From positions 21,040,501 to 21,104,500 of the forward strand of contig OX335651.1 of assembly GCA_946894095.1 (NCBI GenBank): a stretch of DNA of 64,000 nt, in the 5' to 3' direction. Origin of the DNA: Incurvaria masculella (Eukaryota > Arthropoda > Insecta > Lepidoptera > Incurvariidae). Each line of letters starts with the position of its first letter. Positions within the stretch are counted from its first letter, which is position 1. This document shows, in pieces, positions 21,471-33,700 of this stretch. The notes beneath the pieces were generated by a model that did no database searches, was not told the origin of the DNA, and was given only the letters and a program-made list of their open reading frames with translations. The translations under genes and the position numbers were made by a program.

Positions 21471-22229
21471 ACCTCGGAGGAGATACAGGGCAAACCCTAG
21501 TTCGTAATAAGGAAAAGTGTACCTGCTGGTAGGTAATTACCAAAAAAGCAAGAGATATGAGCTAACTAGTTGATTAAATTGCTAACACAATCAAATGAAT
21601 CGAAATTAAATGAAAAATTAAATGAAATCATCTATCAGATAAAACAGCTCGCGTTAAGGTTTAGGAGTTCATGTTTATAATTCATGAAATAATTCTGCTA
21701 CGGATGCGAAAAACATTGATTTGGTGCGTTAATATCTAATCTGAAGTTACATCATAATACATTTGAGCTTCATACGTACAGTTATGTATATAAGAAATAA
21801 CGAATTACTGATAGCACCGTAGCGTACTCTGTTACGAAAATCGGTCGTAGTCACAGGTCATGCTAAGGGTAAGAGCTACTCGGGATTTAATTATTCATTT
21901 AATTACGTTCTGAGAATAATATATTATTCAAGTGAGCTTCTGCTCCGGCTGCGGTTCGCTGAGGCAATTCAACTCTAGTGTGAATCATTACGTGGCACCT
22001 CCAAAAACGTTTAGTAACGAAGTCCACAATATGAGACATATTTATGCAAAACGTTTGTATCTCCGTTTGATTTAGTTTGATGTAGGTTGTTTTCTAACGT
22101 GCATCTCAACATATTTCACTTGCTGGTTATTTTACACACAGTGCGACGAATGGTAAACGTCAAACTTCCAGGCCGACGATTAGTTACTTTCGGTTTTTGG
22201 GGTTACTTCTCGTGGGCCTCTTTCACGCC

Positions 22230-22830
22230 TGGACGATGACGGCTCAATTCCGCCATCTATTCCTAGGTGCGAATGCTCTATGCCGAACATACGATTCTGC
22301 CAAGGAGCGGTGCGGCGTAAGCTCTTCGCCCTAGATTCCAGAAAAGTGAGTGGCCCTGATGGTATTCCAGCGGTGGTGTTGAAGAAATGTGCTCCAGAAT
22401 TATCCTCTGTCCTAACCCGCCTTTACCGTCTATCGTACTCCACTAGATGTGTGCCTACAGCTTGGGAATGTCAACGTTCAGCCCGTGCCTAAAAAAGGCA
22501 ATTGATCAGACCCGGTCAACTACCGACCCCTTGCCATTAACTTCTCTGCAAAGTAATGGAGCGCTTCATTAACTCTCAGTTTTGAGGTACCTAGAGAGCA
22601 ATGAACTCCTCAGTGATCACCAATACGGCTGGGAATCTCCTAGTATACGTCTCACATGAGAAGGGTGATTCGCGAAAGCATTGGAAAGGTATGGCTATCG
22701 ATCTGAATATCCCTAAAGCATTTGATCTCTGGAGGTCTGGGACAAGGCACTTCTTTCCAAGCTACCGTCCTATGGCCTTCTAACCGATCTGTGTGACTGG
22801 ATCGCCCCCTTTTTGCATGGCCGCAACATT
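22230..22830 (+). pseudogene. CR1/Jockey-like LINE reverse transcriptase, 5' RT part
   Basis: The plus strand encodes RKVSGPDGIPAVVLKKCAPE followed by SSVLTRLYRLS…PTAWE, the classic start of a non-LTR reverse transcriptase palm/fingers, then NLLVYVSHEKGD and MAIDLNIPKAFD-like blocks equivalent to LLVYVSHEMRD and MAMDLDIAKAFE at 43947-44416 on the other strand. Several frameshifts and stops. Same family as copies at 25160, 43947 and 55080. Confidence 0.75.
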
Positions 22831-22837
22831 CAAGTTT

Positions 22838-23060
22838 ATTTTATTTTATTTATTTCGTTTTTCCTTATGGTGACTATGCACACTTGGATACGTCAAAAGA
22901 AAATACATGATATGTGTAGACTTAGTTCAGTTAGTTATAAAAGTTCGAGCAAAAAATAGCCTTCGTCAAAGATTTCAATATAGAATTTAAATGTTTGATT
23001 AATATTTTTAAATTAAAACTATATTACAGAACATTACTTGAGCAATATACAATTATTACA
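22838..23060. other. AT-rich LINE-like 3' tail sequence, minus orientation
   Basis: TTTATTTTATTTTATTTATT at 22838 is the reverse complement of an (AAATA)n tail, followed by about 200 bp of AT-rich sequence resembling a LINE 3' UTR. No coding part is recognised. Confidence 0.35.
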
Positions 23061-23063
23061 ATA

Positions 23064-23690
23064 CTAGCTGCGGTACCCGGCTCCGCTCGGGTTAGCGTCG
23101 GCTAAATTATTTCATGGATAAAAAGTATCCGACATGGCTGATCCAAAATAGGGTCAAACTGGTCCAGGACAATGTATCCATCTACCAAATTTAATCAAGA
23201 TCGTTCGAGATGAAATAGCATGATTTAATGAGAAACATCCAATAATTCCCATTTAGAGCTTCGTTGACATTTGGTGGCTATTTAAAAAAAAAGCATTTGC
23301 CGCCAGAACCTTTCTGCACTTGCAATGCAACATTGTTTACCTAGTAAGTAAGTAACGTGTAATGTAGGTAAGTTTTGCGAGGACTCTAACCCACAGCCAG
23401 CCTCAACATCGAAAACAGTAACCCATCTCGAACCTGACAGCTCCCAGAGATCCTATACATTGATAAAATACGCACATAAATCGGGTTAGTGGTTCGCAAG
23501 TTTTAAGAATTTAACACTCACTACTCACCCTTCAGGTAATGAAGCGTTATATTATGTAGCCTATAAGTTTTGAGTAGAATCAGGCTAGACGTAGATACAA
23601 TCCGCATCTAAATCGAGTAATTGGTTCTCAAGGATTTTGCCAAGTAGTCCTAAAGTTGCGGGAAATACCAAGCCGTACCCGCCCCCCCCT
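23064..23690 (-). mobile_element. Helitron-like element, family H copy 1
   Basis: Left border A|CTAGCTGCGGTACCCGGCTC is the reverse complement of a Helitron 3' end (hairpin then CTAG|T). The body matches copies at 32800, 54129, 57127 and 62604 through GTAGTCCTAAAGTTGCGGG. The segment near 23385-23410 (AACCCACAGCCAGCCTCAAC) corresponds to the inverted SINE-derived block found in sister copies. Non-coding. Confidence 0.65.
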
Positions 23691-24420
23691 CCCCGCACCC
23701 GCCCCCGTCGGACCGCCCGCCTAATCACGAACTAAACAAACACTAACTAACTAAACACTCTGCACAAAACACGATATACGAATTTGTTTCGTGTATCAGT
23801 TGACAAAAGCAAACTCAGTAGATTAGGTAACAGACAACTTTTTTTTTAAAATTTGATATGACTTGAAGTCAAATCCTTTTAAGCCGTACGAATTGTTTTA
23901 TTTATTTAAAATTTGGATATTAAAAATAATAAAACACTGTTGGTAACGCGATTTTTGTTTGACTGATGTAATGACGTGGAAACTGATGCAGTTTATCTCG
24001 CGTGCCGAAACTAATACAAAAGAAACGCGAGTTTCGGAACGCGACATTAAACTCCTCCAACTATGTATTCTGTGCTCCAACGCACACACGCACATTGTTT
24101 TGATAGATATGATCTTTGACGTTAGGAACACACCTACATTACTTAGACAACTGTGAGTGCTTGTAATTTAATATGAACTTTATACCATAGCAATAAAGCT
24201 CAAATTGACTACGTTTTAGTTACAAATCATTTGTATGGGAAAAAGAAAAGGGCTATTTTTAGGGTTTTTCCAGCAATAATTCTAATTTTTCTCGCCGTAA
24301 AAACCATCCTTGAACTTCAACGAACATTTAAAAAAAAGATTTGGCCAAATTGGTCCAGGCGTTGTTGAGTTATGCGCTTACCAACACATTTTGCGATTCA
24401 TTTTTATATTATAGAAAAAT
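23690..24420. other. C-rich patch then AT-rich sequence; no gene
   Basis: 23679-23722 is a C-rich stretch. The remainder is AT-rich; 24290-24410 contains TTAAAAAAAAGATTTGGCC-type text typical of dispersed-repeat ends. No protein recognised. Confidence 0.3.
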
Positions 24421-25152
24421 AGTCATTTTTTTAAAAATACAAATCAATTAATACATATTAAAATTAAAGACAAAATTATAACTAAAACGATAAAATGATA
24501 AATATAACGATACAATGACTAGAATTATGACTAGGTACTTAAATAACTATCTTCTAGAGCTTCGCTCACGTTATAGTAACTTTTTGCGATTAAAAGTGTC
24601 CTAATTTCTTTCTTAAATTCTTTTGCCCTGAGCTCCTTCAGTTCGGGAGATAATTTATTGTAAAATCGTACACTATTGATTAAAAAGCTTTTGGAGACCT
24701 TAGCTAACCTATGTTCCTTGATCCGTATGTTCCCAGAATGTCTAGTGTTATAACCATGGACCTCAAAATGGGAAGGAGTGTTTTTTAAATTATTTTTGGC
24801 ATATATAATATTTTGGTAAACATATTCTCCGGCAAATGTCATGATGCCAAGCTCTCTAAATATACTCCTACAAGAATCAATAGGTTTTAGCCCTTTTATA
24901 TTTCTTATAGCTCTTTTTTGTAAGAGAAATATTCGATTAGCTTGTGCAGCTGTGCCCCAAAACATAACACCATACGTCATTACGCTATGAAAGTAGGCAA
25001 AGTACACGGTCCTAGCGGTTTGTTTGCCGCATAATTCTTTTATTTTCTTAATGGCGTAACACGCTGAACTGAGCTTTTTGGCCACTTTGTCAATTTGTTG
25101 TTCCCAATTTAATGTTTTGTCACTTTTTATGCCAAGAAAATCGACTTCACTG
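24420..25152 (-). pseudogene. Non-LTR retrotransposon, C-terminal end of reverse transcriptase ORF
   Basis: The minus frame 25152-24531 is open and encodes FLGIKSDKTLNWEQQIDKV, then VYFAYFHSVMTYGVMFWG, then LLQKRAIRNIKGLKP. This is the thumb/C-terminal block of Jockey/CR1-group LINE proteins. It ends in a stop at 24531, followed by an AT-rich 3' region. It is 5'-truncated at about 25152, with no RT catalytic core. The remaining frame is intact, so it is younger than the neighbouring LINE pieces. Confidence 0.8.
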
Positions 25153-25159
25153 ACGATTC

Positions 25160-25965
25160 ATTGATTGATGGTTGTTGCTCCAAAGCTATGTCAGTGAATG
25201 CCGACGCAGGGCTCTGTGCTGTCCCCAACCCTTTTTCTGCTGCACATTATTTATACGCCAATTTGGGTAACATTGATTGCTATGCAGATGACAGCACGGT
25301 GCTAGCCAGGTACACCGGTCTCCGGACCGCAAGCCGGGCTGAAGTGGAGGAGGATAGGTGACGCCTCGTTGTTAGACTCGAAGAAACCCTGGAAAAAGAT
25401 GGGGAAAAGGATGGGTACATGGCGCGGATAATGTCTTGAGTGGAGTACTACTCGCATTTGTGGGACGGCTCAGCTCAGCACTTGTTTGGCTCCCTGGATT
25501 CGATACAGCACCGGGCCCTGCGTCACTTTGACGACCCCAAGGTATCTTTGAATTTAGAGATTTTGATACCCTCCAACTCCGAAGGGATGTATACCCTACT
25601 CTCTGTGTTCTACCGTCTTTTCCATGGACAATGTTCGTCGGAGCTGCATAACGCTGTCCCTCCGTTCCCTTTCTACCATGGCATAACTCAGAACAGGCAG
25701 GAAATGAACCCGCTCACTGTGGATATCCTCAAAATAAGAACCGGCGAATCCTCTAAATCCTTTAAGTATATCGGCGGTAAACTTTGGAATGGACTCCCCG
25801 ATGAGGCATTTCCCCAAAGCACAACCTGGCGTCCTTCAAACGATGTTTGAAGAAGCACTTGGCCGGCCGGCTTAGTTTTTTGGCAGCCCCCTTCAAAGTT
25901 CGAAAGCTCATGGACGTCGGCGGGCACCATAAGAGGTCCTGGCGTACGTCAAATGCCGCGCTTTA
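25160..25965 (+). pseudogene. CR1/Jockey-like LINE, RT end plus C-terminal region
   Basis: Reads LIDGCCSKAMSVN, then YADDSTVLA (reverse transcriptase motif C), then after a gap a block beginning EYYSHLWDGSAQHLFGSLDS with IQHRALRH, YRLFHGQCSSELHN and LWNGLPDEAFP. The 3' end corresponds to the tails scattered at 3400, 21180, 47285 and 55080. A deletion or degenerate stretch joins the RT core to the C-terminal block near 25400, and a stop separates the last segment. Confidence 0.75.
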
Positions 25966-26190
25966 CATGAAAAAATATATGCGGACTTTAGCAAGGCATT
26001 GGATCGAGTTAATCATGACGTTCTTCAGCAAACCAAGTGGACACGGGATCCACGCATCACTACTTCGATGGTGCGAATCATACCTCAAAAATCGTTTTTT
26101 TTCTTTAATCTACTGTACAATTACGATTTCGAGTACTCGGGTTAAAATATGTAGAGCTGTTGTGCGATGTGAGAAATGTTATTTCGGGCA
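25966..26190 (+). pseudogene. Second LINE reverse transcriptase fragment
   Basis: In alternating frames it encodes YADFSKALDRVNHDVLQQ and HASLLRWCESYLKNR, the A-domain and following helix of a Jockey-type reverse transcriptase, here with one frameshift. It directly abuts the preceding LINE tail but belongs to a different copy or family. Confidence 0.6.
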
Positions 26191-27410
26191 GTAGAGTCGG
26201 CATATACACTGTTATGTGGAGAGTTCCAAGTTCTGCCCCTAATCGTATTGATTGCTAGTCGATGGGGCTACAATAAAGTTACATATTGCTGGTGGTAGAG
26301 ACTATGATAGAGAGATACAGAACCTATGGCGGTGAATAAGAGATTCTGGGCAGGGCAATCGACATACAGTAGTCTGAGGTGCAACAGAAGAGTTGTGGTT
26401 GCGACGACTATTTAAGCAACAATTCGACAAAATCAACGAAAGCATCGTTGTAAAATGCACGGGAACATGAACGACTGCGCCAAAAGATGGAAATGTTATT
26501 CGTGGAGGCTTATTATATCTTACACTTGCATGTCCAACGAACAAAGAAAACGTCAAAATAACGAAATGTCACGCCGTGATCAGCTGAAAATCGCGCGGCT
26601 CGTCAATCTACGTCTGCTCCGCCCTGCCCCACCTCTCCCTGCCCCCAACGGCTATGCATTCAACTATATACACATTGCCAAGCTTAGCTCACTCTCTCGG
26701 CCATATTGACATTATCTTGCTGTACTTGCGAATAGATCGTTTCTTCATGAGTTGACTTGGCGAGTTACATCTTGTACTTTTCTCTCGGATTGCTTATGAA
26801 ATGATGCAAGGGTAGCGGAAGGGTAGCGCGGCGATGGAGTGGCGGGGTGGGGGTGGGGGGAGGGCGGGAAGTGGGAGCGGCGCTTCCGATGGCAGGGCAG
26901 TGATGCGGCGATGTGTCCAGCGCCGCGAGCGGGGTCACGATGTCGGCCCTATGACCGTTTACAGGAATGTTTTATTTACAAAGTGAAGGTTGGCAAGTCA
27001 GCGAGGGCTCGCGGTTAAAGTGGGCGCAACCCAGGTAGATATTTTTTCATTTATATTGGAACATTCGGTATGAAGTGGAGCGCGGGGGAGGTAATTATTG
27101 GTGTGAATATGTGCGTCAATGTACTAGAGTTTACGCACACGTTATTGTTTTGAGTGACCAATGAGAAAGCTGTTTTAGAGAGGCCAATGAGAGAGCTGTT
27201 TTGGAGCGGCCAGTTACAGCATTGTTCGCGTGCGTGTAGGAATACAGTTATCGTAAAATATAATCTGCTCCAATTTTGATACTGTTCATGTTATTAATTT
27301 AAATGTCTTGCTTTTCAATAGGGGTACACAGTACTCATAAGTAAACTTCTTTGGTCCCACGACTCATTTTAAAGAACAAAAATTGTTTCCATTCATTTTA
27401 TTTGATACAC
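26191..27410. other. No gene recognised; GC-rich patch at 26810-26960
   Basis: 26191-26800 has mixed composition without a convincing frame. 26810-26960 is G-rich. 27140-27230 contains a short duplicated phrase (CCAATGAGA.AGCTGTTTT.GAG, twice). Confidence 0.3.
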
Positions 27411-27413
27411 ATG

Positions 27414-28000
27414 TAACGGAGCTCCCTACTGGCCAGTATTCTGTGCCAGCCGGATGGGTAGCTCTGTTAATTGCCCATGGGAAATCACTTAAGACTAGTC
27501 CTAACCCTACCTACCTACTCGCAGCGGAGTAGGTGGGATCTAGGGAAAGGTGTCCAGGCGGGGACCGCGAGAGCCACCAAACGACCTGAAAGGGAGGGAA
27601 CGGTATGCGGATTCCAGGCGGGGACCACGAGAGCCACCAATCTACCTGGAAGGAGGGAACGGTATACGGATTCCAGGCGCGGACCACGAGAGCCACCAAT
27701 CGACCTGGAAAGAGGGAACGGTATGCGGATTCCAGGCTGGGACCACGAGAGCCACCAATCGACCTGGAAGGAGGGAACGGTATACGGATTCCAGGCGGGG
27801 ACCACGAGAGCCACCAATCGACCTGGACAGGACGGGAACGGTATGCGGGTAGGGACTTCAGGCGGGGACCACGAGAGCCACCAAACAACCTGAAGGGAGG
27901 GTGTGTTCAGAGCCGGGAGCTGCACTGAACTGACTCGCTGTCTGGCGGGCGGCCTTTTATATTGGCGCGCCCCTCACGGCTGAGAGATTTTTTTCCCGGA
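27414..28000. mobile_element. Candidate LTR-like segment containing a tandem array
   Basis: It begins TGTAACGGAGCTCCC; the same first 13 bases recur at 30191 next to the gypsy remnant. A TATA-like CTTTTATATTGG lies near 27954. These suggest a gypsy-type LTR, but I cannot find a matching partner LTR or target duplication, so the call is weak. Confidence 0.3.
27550..27895. repeat. ~59-60-bp tandem repeat, about six copies
   Basis: Units share GGGGACCACGAGAGCCACCA, then ACCTGGAAGGAGGGAACGG and TATACGGATTCCAGGC. Units are 59-60 bp, with a longer last unit. Because the unit length varies around 60, frames through it look coding on both strands, but this is an array artefact. Confidence 0.9.
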
Positions 28001-28039
28001 GGCGGACAAAATCTAAAACATTAACTTTTAAAAGAAAAA

Positions 28040-29990
28040 AAAACTTTATTCTTGTTTTTTTTTATTTATTTTATTTTATTTATTTACACACACCAGTACA
28101 GATAATCATCGATATGAAGAAAAGGGCAATAGTTAACTTAAATGTATACAACATAAAATAAAAACGAAATTCTTAACTGTACTAGCGAGAGGCTGGTAAG
28201 ATTAATCGTATTCTGCCACCTAAACTGGCCACAAGGCTGTTTTATAGGTGGCATTTTCAGTTGTGCCTTTACTGTTTATATTTGGGTATCTCTCTTAAGT
28301 TTTAAATCGATCGATGTTTTAAATGATATATTTAAAAATTAAAAACTATAAAAAAAAGACACATAACAAAGAAAATTGAAAAGAGAAAAGAAAAGTGTTT
28401 TCTGTATGTGTGTTCTGTAGTATGTGAGGGTGTGTGTGTGTGAGAGAGTGAGAATATTAGGATGAGGGTGCTTGCATATGTTTGTTTGTTTAATTTTATG
28501 TAGTAACATAGAACAGGTGCTCAGTCTCCTCATAGTCCTTAGAGCCGAGCCATTGTGTTAGATTCTTCTTTAAAACGGCCTTGCGGGTGCCCTTGAAGTT
28601 GCATTCATCAACAGCCTTATTGTAAAGGAAAGGTCCAAGGAACGATCTGAATCGTTGCCCGAAAGCGGTTCTGGTCACATGTACCGCTAACCGGCCTGTT
28701 TGTCTCGTATTGTATGTAATAGCAGGATTCGTTTGCGGGATTCCATGCACCCATTTAAGAAGCTTTGCAATGTACAGCTGCCGTACACTTAGAAGGCCAG
28801 TTTCTTGCAGCAAATCTCTTGTTCGGTAAAGAAAAGGTTTTCTGAACAGAACCCTAAGCGCAGCTCTTTGAGACCTTTCAGCCACCAGCATGTGAGTCTT
28901 TGCAGCACCGCCCATGCCGCTATGCAGTGGGTCAGGATTGACTCGCCGAGAGCCTGGTAAATGTTTCGGAGTAGTGGTTTCCTTCCAAAAGATCTTAGGT
29001 CCTTGAAAACAAACATTAGCTTCATTAAGCGTTTAGCGAGGTTTTCTAGGTGATTTTTCCAGCAAAGCTTGTTATCCAGTATAACTCCGAGATATGTTGT
29101 ACTTTTTACTGCACTAACCTGACAGTCACAGTCGGGGCGGCATGGGGCACCTGCGTTTTTGTGTATTTTCAGCACTCTTTCACTCATCGGCTGACCAGCT
29201 TCTTTAATGCTGTAGCACATATAGTTGGTTTTAGAGACATTTAGAGTAAGCAGATTCCTGTCAAGCCACTGTTTGACTGTGCTTAAGCCAAACTCTGCAC
29301 GGTCGTATGCTTGCTGCCAGGTGTCTCCAGAGAAAACCAATGCCGTATCGTCAGCATAGGCAATGATCCTGCAGCCCTCCAGTTCAAGTTTACAGAGCCC
29401 GTTCAGGTAAATTATAAATAATATTGGGCCCAGGACGCTGCCCTGGGGAACTCCGTATTCGATTGTTGATGGGCTGCTGGTAAATTGACCCATTCTGACG
29501 GTTTGGGTGCACGCTATTAGGTAGCTTTCAAACCATTTTAGCTGAAGACCTCGGATACCCATGAGCTCTAGTTTTCGCAAAAGTATTGGAATGGAAACGG
29601 TATCAAAAGCCTTTGCCAAATCCAGAAAGATACTAATGCAGTGTCTGGATCGATCGAGATGGTCAGACACTGTATCAATTAGGAGGCACACTGCATCCTC
29701 TGTTGATTTTCCCTCCCTAAAGCCAAATTGATTTTCTGCAATTAGTTTGTTCTTCTCCAGGTAGCTAATAAGGCGAGTTTTCATCAGCTTTTCCAATATC
29801 TTTGACATGGCTGTGAGCAGGGAGATGGGCCTATAGAATGGAAACTTCTTTTCTCTCACCTTTTTTAAGTATTGGAACAACGATGCTCTTTTTAAAGGCT
29901 GATGGGAAAACGCCAGTTTCTAGGCTAAGGTTGGCTATATGTGTGAGTGGTTCAACTAGATGATCTTTAAATTGGATAGATATATTTATT
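28040..29990 (-). mobile_element. Jockey/CR1-group LINE, 5'-truncated
   Basis: The minus-strand reverse transcriptase spans about 29985-28496. It includes FYRPISLLTAMSKILEKL, FGFREGKSTEDA, FLDLAKAFDTV, GVPQGSVLGPILF, AYADDTALVF (catalytic YADD) and STTYLGVILDNKL, then a C-terminal block with RAALRVLFRKPFLYRTRDLL. A frameshift near 28900 divides the frame, and the first part near 29880-29990 is in another frame. After the stop at 28496 come a TG/AG microsatellite and an AT-rich 3' UTR ending in (AAATA)n at about 28050. The endonuclease domain is missing. Confidence 0.85.
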
Positions 29991-30037
29991 TTAAAGTGTG
30001 AAAGGGTAAGTAGTAAAAAAACTTTTATATTTGAAAA

Positions 30038-30426
30038 TTAAACGATTGAAAAACATTTCTGTATTCTTCTTTTTCTTCTACTTGTCATTCCTTTCCTTGG
30101 TTCCTTTTTTTTACAGTAGAGCCATCCCTCTTCTTTGTTAGGCCGCCACGTCGCCTCGGCCTTTTCCTTTTCTGAGTCGGCCCGTCCAATGTAACGGAGC
30201 TCACTACTTCCTGTTTTTGTCCTAAAGTGTGATTTTTTGTCACTGCTTTCGACAAACTCACGGGTTTCGAGGTCCAAGTTAATTTCTAATGTTTCGCTGT
30301 CGCTTACCGGGAGTGGGCTTATTGCACTTACGTTCCTGCACTCCTTAAAAAACTCCATTATTTCTCTCCACTCCCTATCGGTCCCTTTTGCTGTCGGAGC
30401 CGGTTTATTAGGTTGAAGAAACATTG
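30038..30426 (-). CDS. Unknown basic ORF downstream of the gypsy pol remnant
   Basis: ATG-initiated 128-residue frame with charged composition and a Lys/Arg-rich C-terminus (KKKEPRKGMTSRRKRRIQK). It lies directly 3' of the degenerate gypsy integrase region on the same strand, so it may be the 3' part of that element or part of its LTR region. I recognise no domain. TGTAACGGAGCTC within it (30191) matches the start of the LTR-like segment at 27414. Confidence 0.3.
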
Positions 30427-30439
30427 TACAGAAAATACT

Positions 30440-32797
30440 GAATCGGTGTTGTGTGGTTTGTTTGACAAATAGTTATGCCATTCTTTTTAATCAGTTTCTA
30501 CGAATTCTTTTAAATCTTTTATATGTACCCGTATTCTCCTCCTTCCAATTAGCAATTCATAGACGGACCCAGATATTGTTGCCCTTATCTGATATGGTCC
30601 GCTATATTTCGGTGCCAATTTGGCAGCGAAGTGGTTGGCTGCGTTCGAAAGGACATATTTTTTTTAAGCACTGTTTTCACCAATTTTTGGTTCCCAATGT
30701 CTCCTTTCGTCGTAATTTTTTTTTGTTGACCCGATGCATTATTTTGGTGAATTCTTACCATTTCGTAGAGTTCTGCTAAGACTTGGCTGTTTGCGACACT
30801 CCGCGTAGGCAATTCATTTTCGTCCTTTGGTCTTCTAAGCTCTCTACCGGTCATCAGAAATGCTGGTGTATATTTTGTAGATTCCTGTACGGGTGTATTT
30901 ATGACAAAATTTAGCTCTGGTATATATTGGTCCCATTTCTTATGGTTTTCTTCGATATAGCATCTTATCATCGTTTCTAATGTTTGGTTCGCTCTTTCCG
31001 TGGGGTTTGTTTGGGGTGAATATACTGCTGTCGGTCGGTGGGTTATTCCATATACTTTTAGAGTATTTGTGAATACTTTGCTGGTAAACTGTGTTCCGTT
31101 GTCGGAAATTATCATTTCTGGACAGCCAAATCTCATTACAATTCGTCACTGCTGTAGTTGTACCTTGTCGTAGTGGTTGTATTTCCACCCATTTTGTAAA
31201 TTTGTCTTGAAATACTAATGCCCATGTGTGGCCTTTTGAGGACCTTGGTAAGGGTCCAATAAGATCTACTGAGACGATCTGCCATGGTCTCGATGCCTTT
31301 GTCGTTTGCATGTAACCTGGCGTAAGACGTCTTTCGGTTTTTTGTTTTTGGCAAACCTCGCATTGTTTTATGTGTTTTGCCACATCTTTAAACATTCCTG
31401 GCCAAAAATATCGTTGTGATATACGTTTAAATGTTTTGCTTACACCCATGTGTCCTCCTAGCGGTTCGTCGTGATTTTCCTGTAGTATTTTTGTTCTTCC
31501 GTCTATCGGAACGCATAATCTCCAAGCTGTATCTAGGCTTAAATCGATTGTATACTGGTTGGAGTGGGCTTGTTTGTATATATTTCCATTTTGGATACGG
31601 TATTCCTTCTCATTAACCTCTTTGTTTTCAAGTGCCTGTTTAAGTTTTTCGTACCATTCCAGTTCCTGTTGGCCTGCTAGTGCAGCAATTTCGGTTTCTA
31701 CTGGGTGTCTTGATAAAGCGTCGGCTACCTTGTTAAGTTTTCCTTGTCTGTATTGAATATCGAAGTCAATGGCATGACTTTTAATCACCATAAAATTATG
31801 AAATAGGTGATATTTTTTTATTTCTAAAGCAGTTGTTATACTTTCTTTAATTATTATATTCGACATATCAGCAAGAATAGCATTTGTGTTTTCTTTGTCT
31901 ATCTGTAAGTTTAATTTTTTGCAATAAATTGCTATTTGCATTTATATATGAGACTTCTGCCCCTGGGTCGATCAATGCCTTTTGAACTGAACTTTTTCTC
32001 AAATTTTTACGTCTATATGTGGTCTTTTGTCTTCTTTGATTATGCCCTGTGTTGCGAACAGTGGTTCGGGTCGGCAACTCTCGCTTCGTTTTTTGAAGCA
32101 GTTCTGCAACAATCTATGGAACGTATCCCTGGCCTGCCACAACCACTGCAAAACAACATCGGTCGCTGGCGACATTCCCGTTTGCTGTGGCGCCTTTGAC
32201 TACAGTTCCAGCAGCACGTCGCCGAATCATATCTTGGGTTAATAGCCCACGTGGTTTTTACTACGCCTGTGTTGCGCGATCTCTCCTTCTGTATATTTTC
32301 ATATTCTTCGGCCATTTTAATCAGTTCTCTAATATACTTTTGAGGTTACCGCGGTCGTTAGACATTTTTCAAACAGTTCTCTCATATTTTTAAAATCTGT
32401 TTCCTTGATGTAAAGCTTGTATTCCGGGGACATATTCTTGTAAATCTTGTTTAGTTGTTCGTTTTCTTTTACTAACCCTGCAAGTCGTATTTTAGTTTGT
32501 ATGTCCGTGAGGTAGTCCGTAAATTTTTCATTTGATCGTTATTTTCGGGTACGTATTTCCTCGAGTATCTCTTCCTGGTAATTTCGTGGAAAGTAATAAA
32601 GTTGGAAACATTCTTCAAAATCCTACCACTGTTTCCAATTATCCTTGTTGTTTCTATACCACAAGAGTGCGTTATCTTTGAGCAGGTGTGGTAACGCTTG
32701 AAGAAGCTGCTTTTTCGAAAAGCTGTACCCCTCCCGTAGCTCGGTTATCCTTTCCAGGAATTCGAACGCACATCTAGTTCCATCGAAATTTATATTC
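30440..32797 (-). mobile_element. Ty3/gypsy retrotransposon, internally deleted and decayed
   Basis: In minus-strand order: a Gag segment (32797-32540; a retrotransposon Gag domain with WYRNNKDNWKQW before a stop), a zinc-knuckle segment (CCWNCSQRRHSKREC, 32315-32040), an aspartic protease stub with KALIDPGAEVSY (31985), then directly an RNase H end/linker (DIQYRQGKLNKVADALSRHP), the integrase zinc domain (HMGVSKTFKRI…CEVCQKQK), the integrase core in two frames (VDLIGPL; MIISDNGTQFTSKVF) and a chromodomain-free C-terminus. The reverse transcriptase core is missing between protease and RNase H. Frameshifts occur near 31136 and elsewhere. No env-like frame. The right end is cut by the Helitron-like copy at 32800. 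Confidence 0.85.
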
Positions 32798-32799
32798 CA

Positions 32800-33420
32800 C
32801 TAGCTGCGGTACCCGGCTCCGCTCGGGTTAGTGTCGGCTAAATTATTTCATGGATAAAAAGTAGCCCACATGACTGATCCAAAATAGGGTCAAACTGGTC
32901 CAAGACAATGTATCCGTCTACCAAATTTCATCAAGATCGTTCGAGCCGAAATAGCATGATTTAATGAGAAACTACCAATAATTCCTATTTAGAGCTTCAT
33001 TGACATTTGGTGGCTATTAAAAAAAAAGACTTTGCCGCCGGAACCTTTCTGCATCTAGTAAGTAAGTCAAGTTTAAAATGTAGGTAAGTTTTGCGTGGAC
33101 TCCAACCCACAGCCAGCCTCAACATCGAAAACAGTAACCCATCTCGAACCTGACTGCTCCCAGAGATGCTATACATTGATAAAATAATAAGTGGTTCTCA
33201 AGTTATAGGAATTTAACACTCACGATTCACCCTTCTGGTAATGAAGCATTATATTATGTAGCCTATAAGTTTTGAGTAGAATCAAGGTAGACGTAGATAC
33301 AATCCGCATCTAAATCGAGTAATTGGTTCTCAAGGATTTTATTCTATCGGTCGCACCTCTGGCGATATAGCGTGATGCCAAGTAGTCCTAAAGTTGCGGG
33401 AAATACCAAGCCGTACTTCG
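32800..33420 (-). mobile_element. Helitron-like element, family H copy 2
   Basis: Border A|CTAGCTGCGGTACCCGGCTC; the body matches copy 1 (23064-23690) over its whole length to the AAATACCAAGCCGTAC end, with an extra segment TATCGGTCGCACCTCTGGCG. It interrupts the gypsy Gag region, so it is younger than that element. Confidence 0.65.
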
Positions 33421-33559
33421 GTACAATTAGTAAAAGTAACCGCCGGTATACTGTCGAATGCCTTCCTGAGGTATTTCCTCACAGTACAACCTATTCACAT
33501 GGTGTGAAAAGTAATGCGCGATACATAAAAAAAATGTTCTTAAAATATAGTTTGCGATT

Positions 33560-33700
33560 GTGTCCCGAGCAGACCGTCTCGCCGCCGCGGCGCCGCCGCC
33601 GTCGCGCTCGGCGCTGTGAGGACGCGGCTGGCGAGCGACACGCATTCGTCCGACGCGACGGCGCAGCGGAGGCGGCGGCAGCGGAGACACACATTACTGA
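33560..33700. other. GC-rich patch
   Basis: CGCCGCCG-type triplet-rich segment in AT-rich sequence; frames on both strands are composition-driven. The 33700-34148 stretch after it holds no gene that I recognise. Confidence 0.4.

Noticed and set aside
27471..27928. Overlapping protein-like frames on both strands
   Set aside because: They arise from a ~60-bp tandem repeat whose unit length is near a multiple of three; all frames look repetitive and none has a domain.
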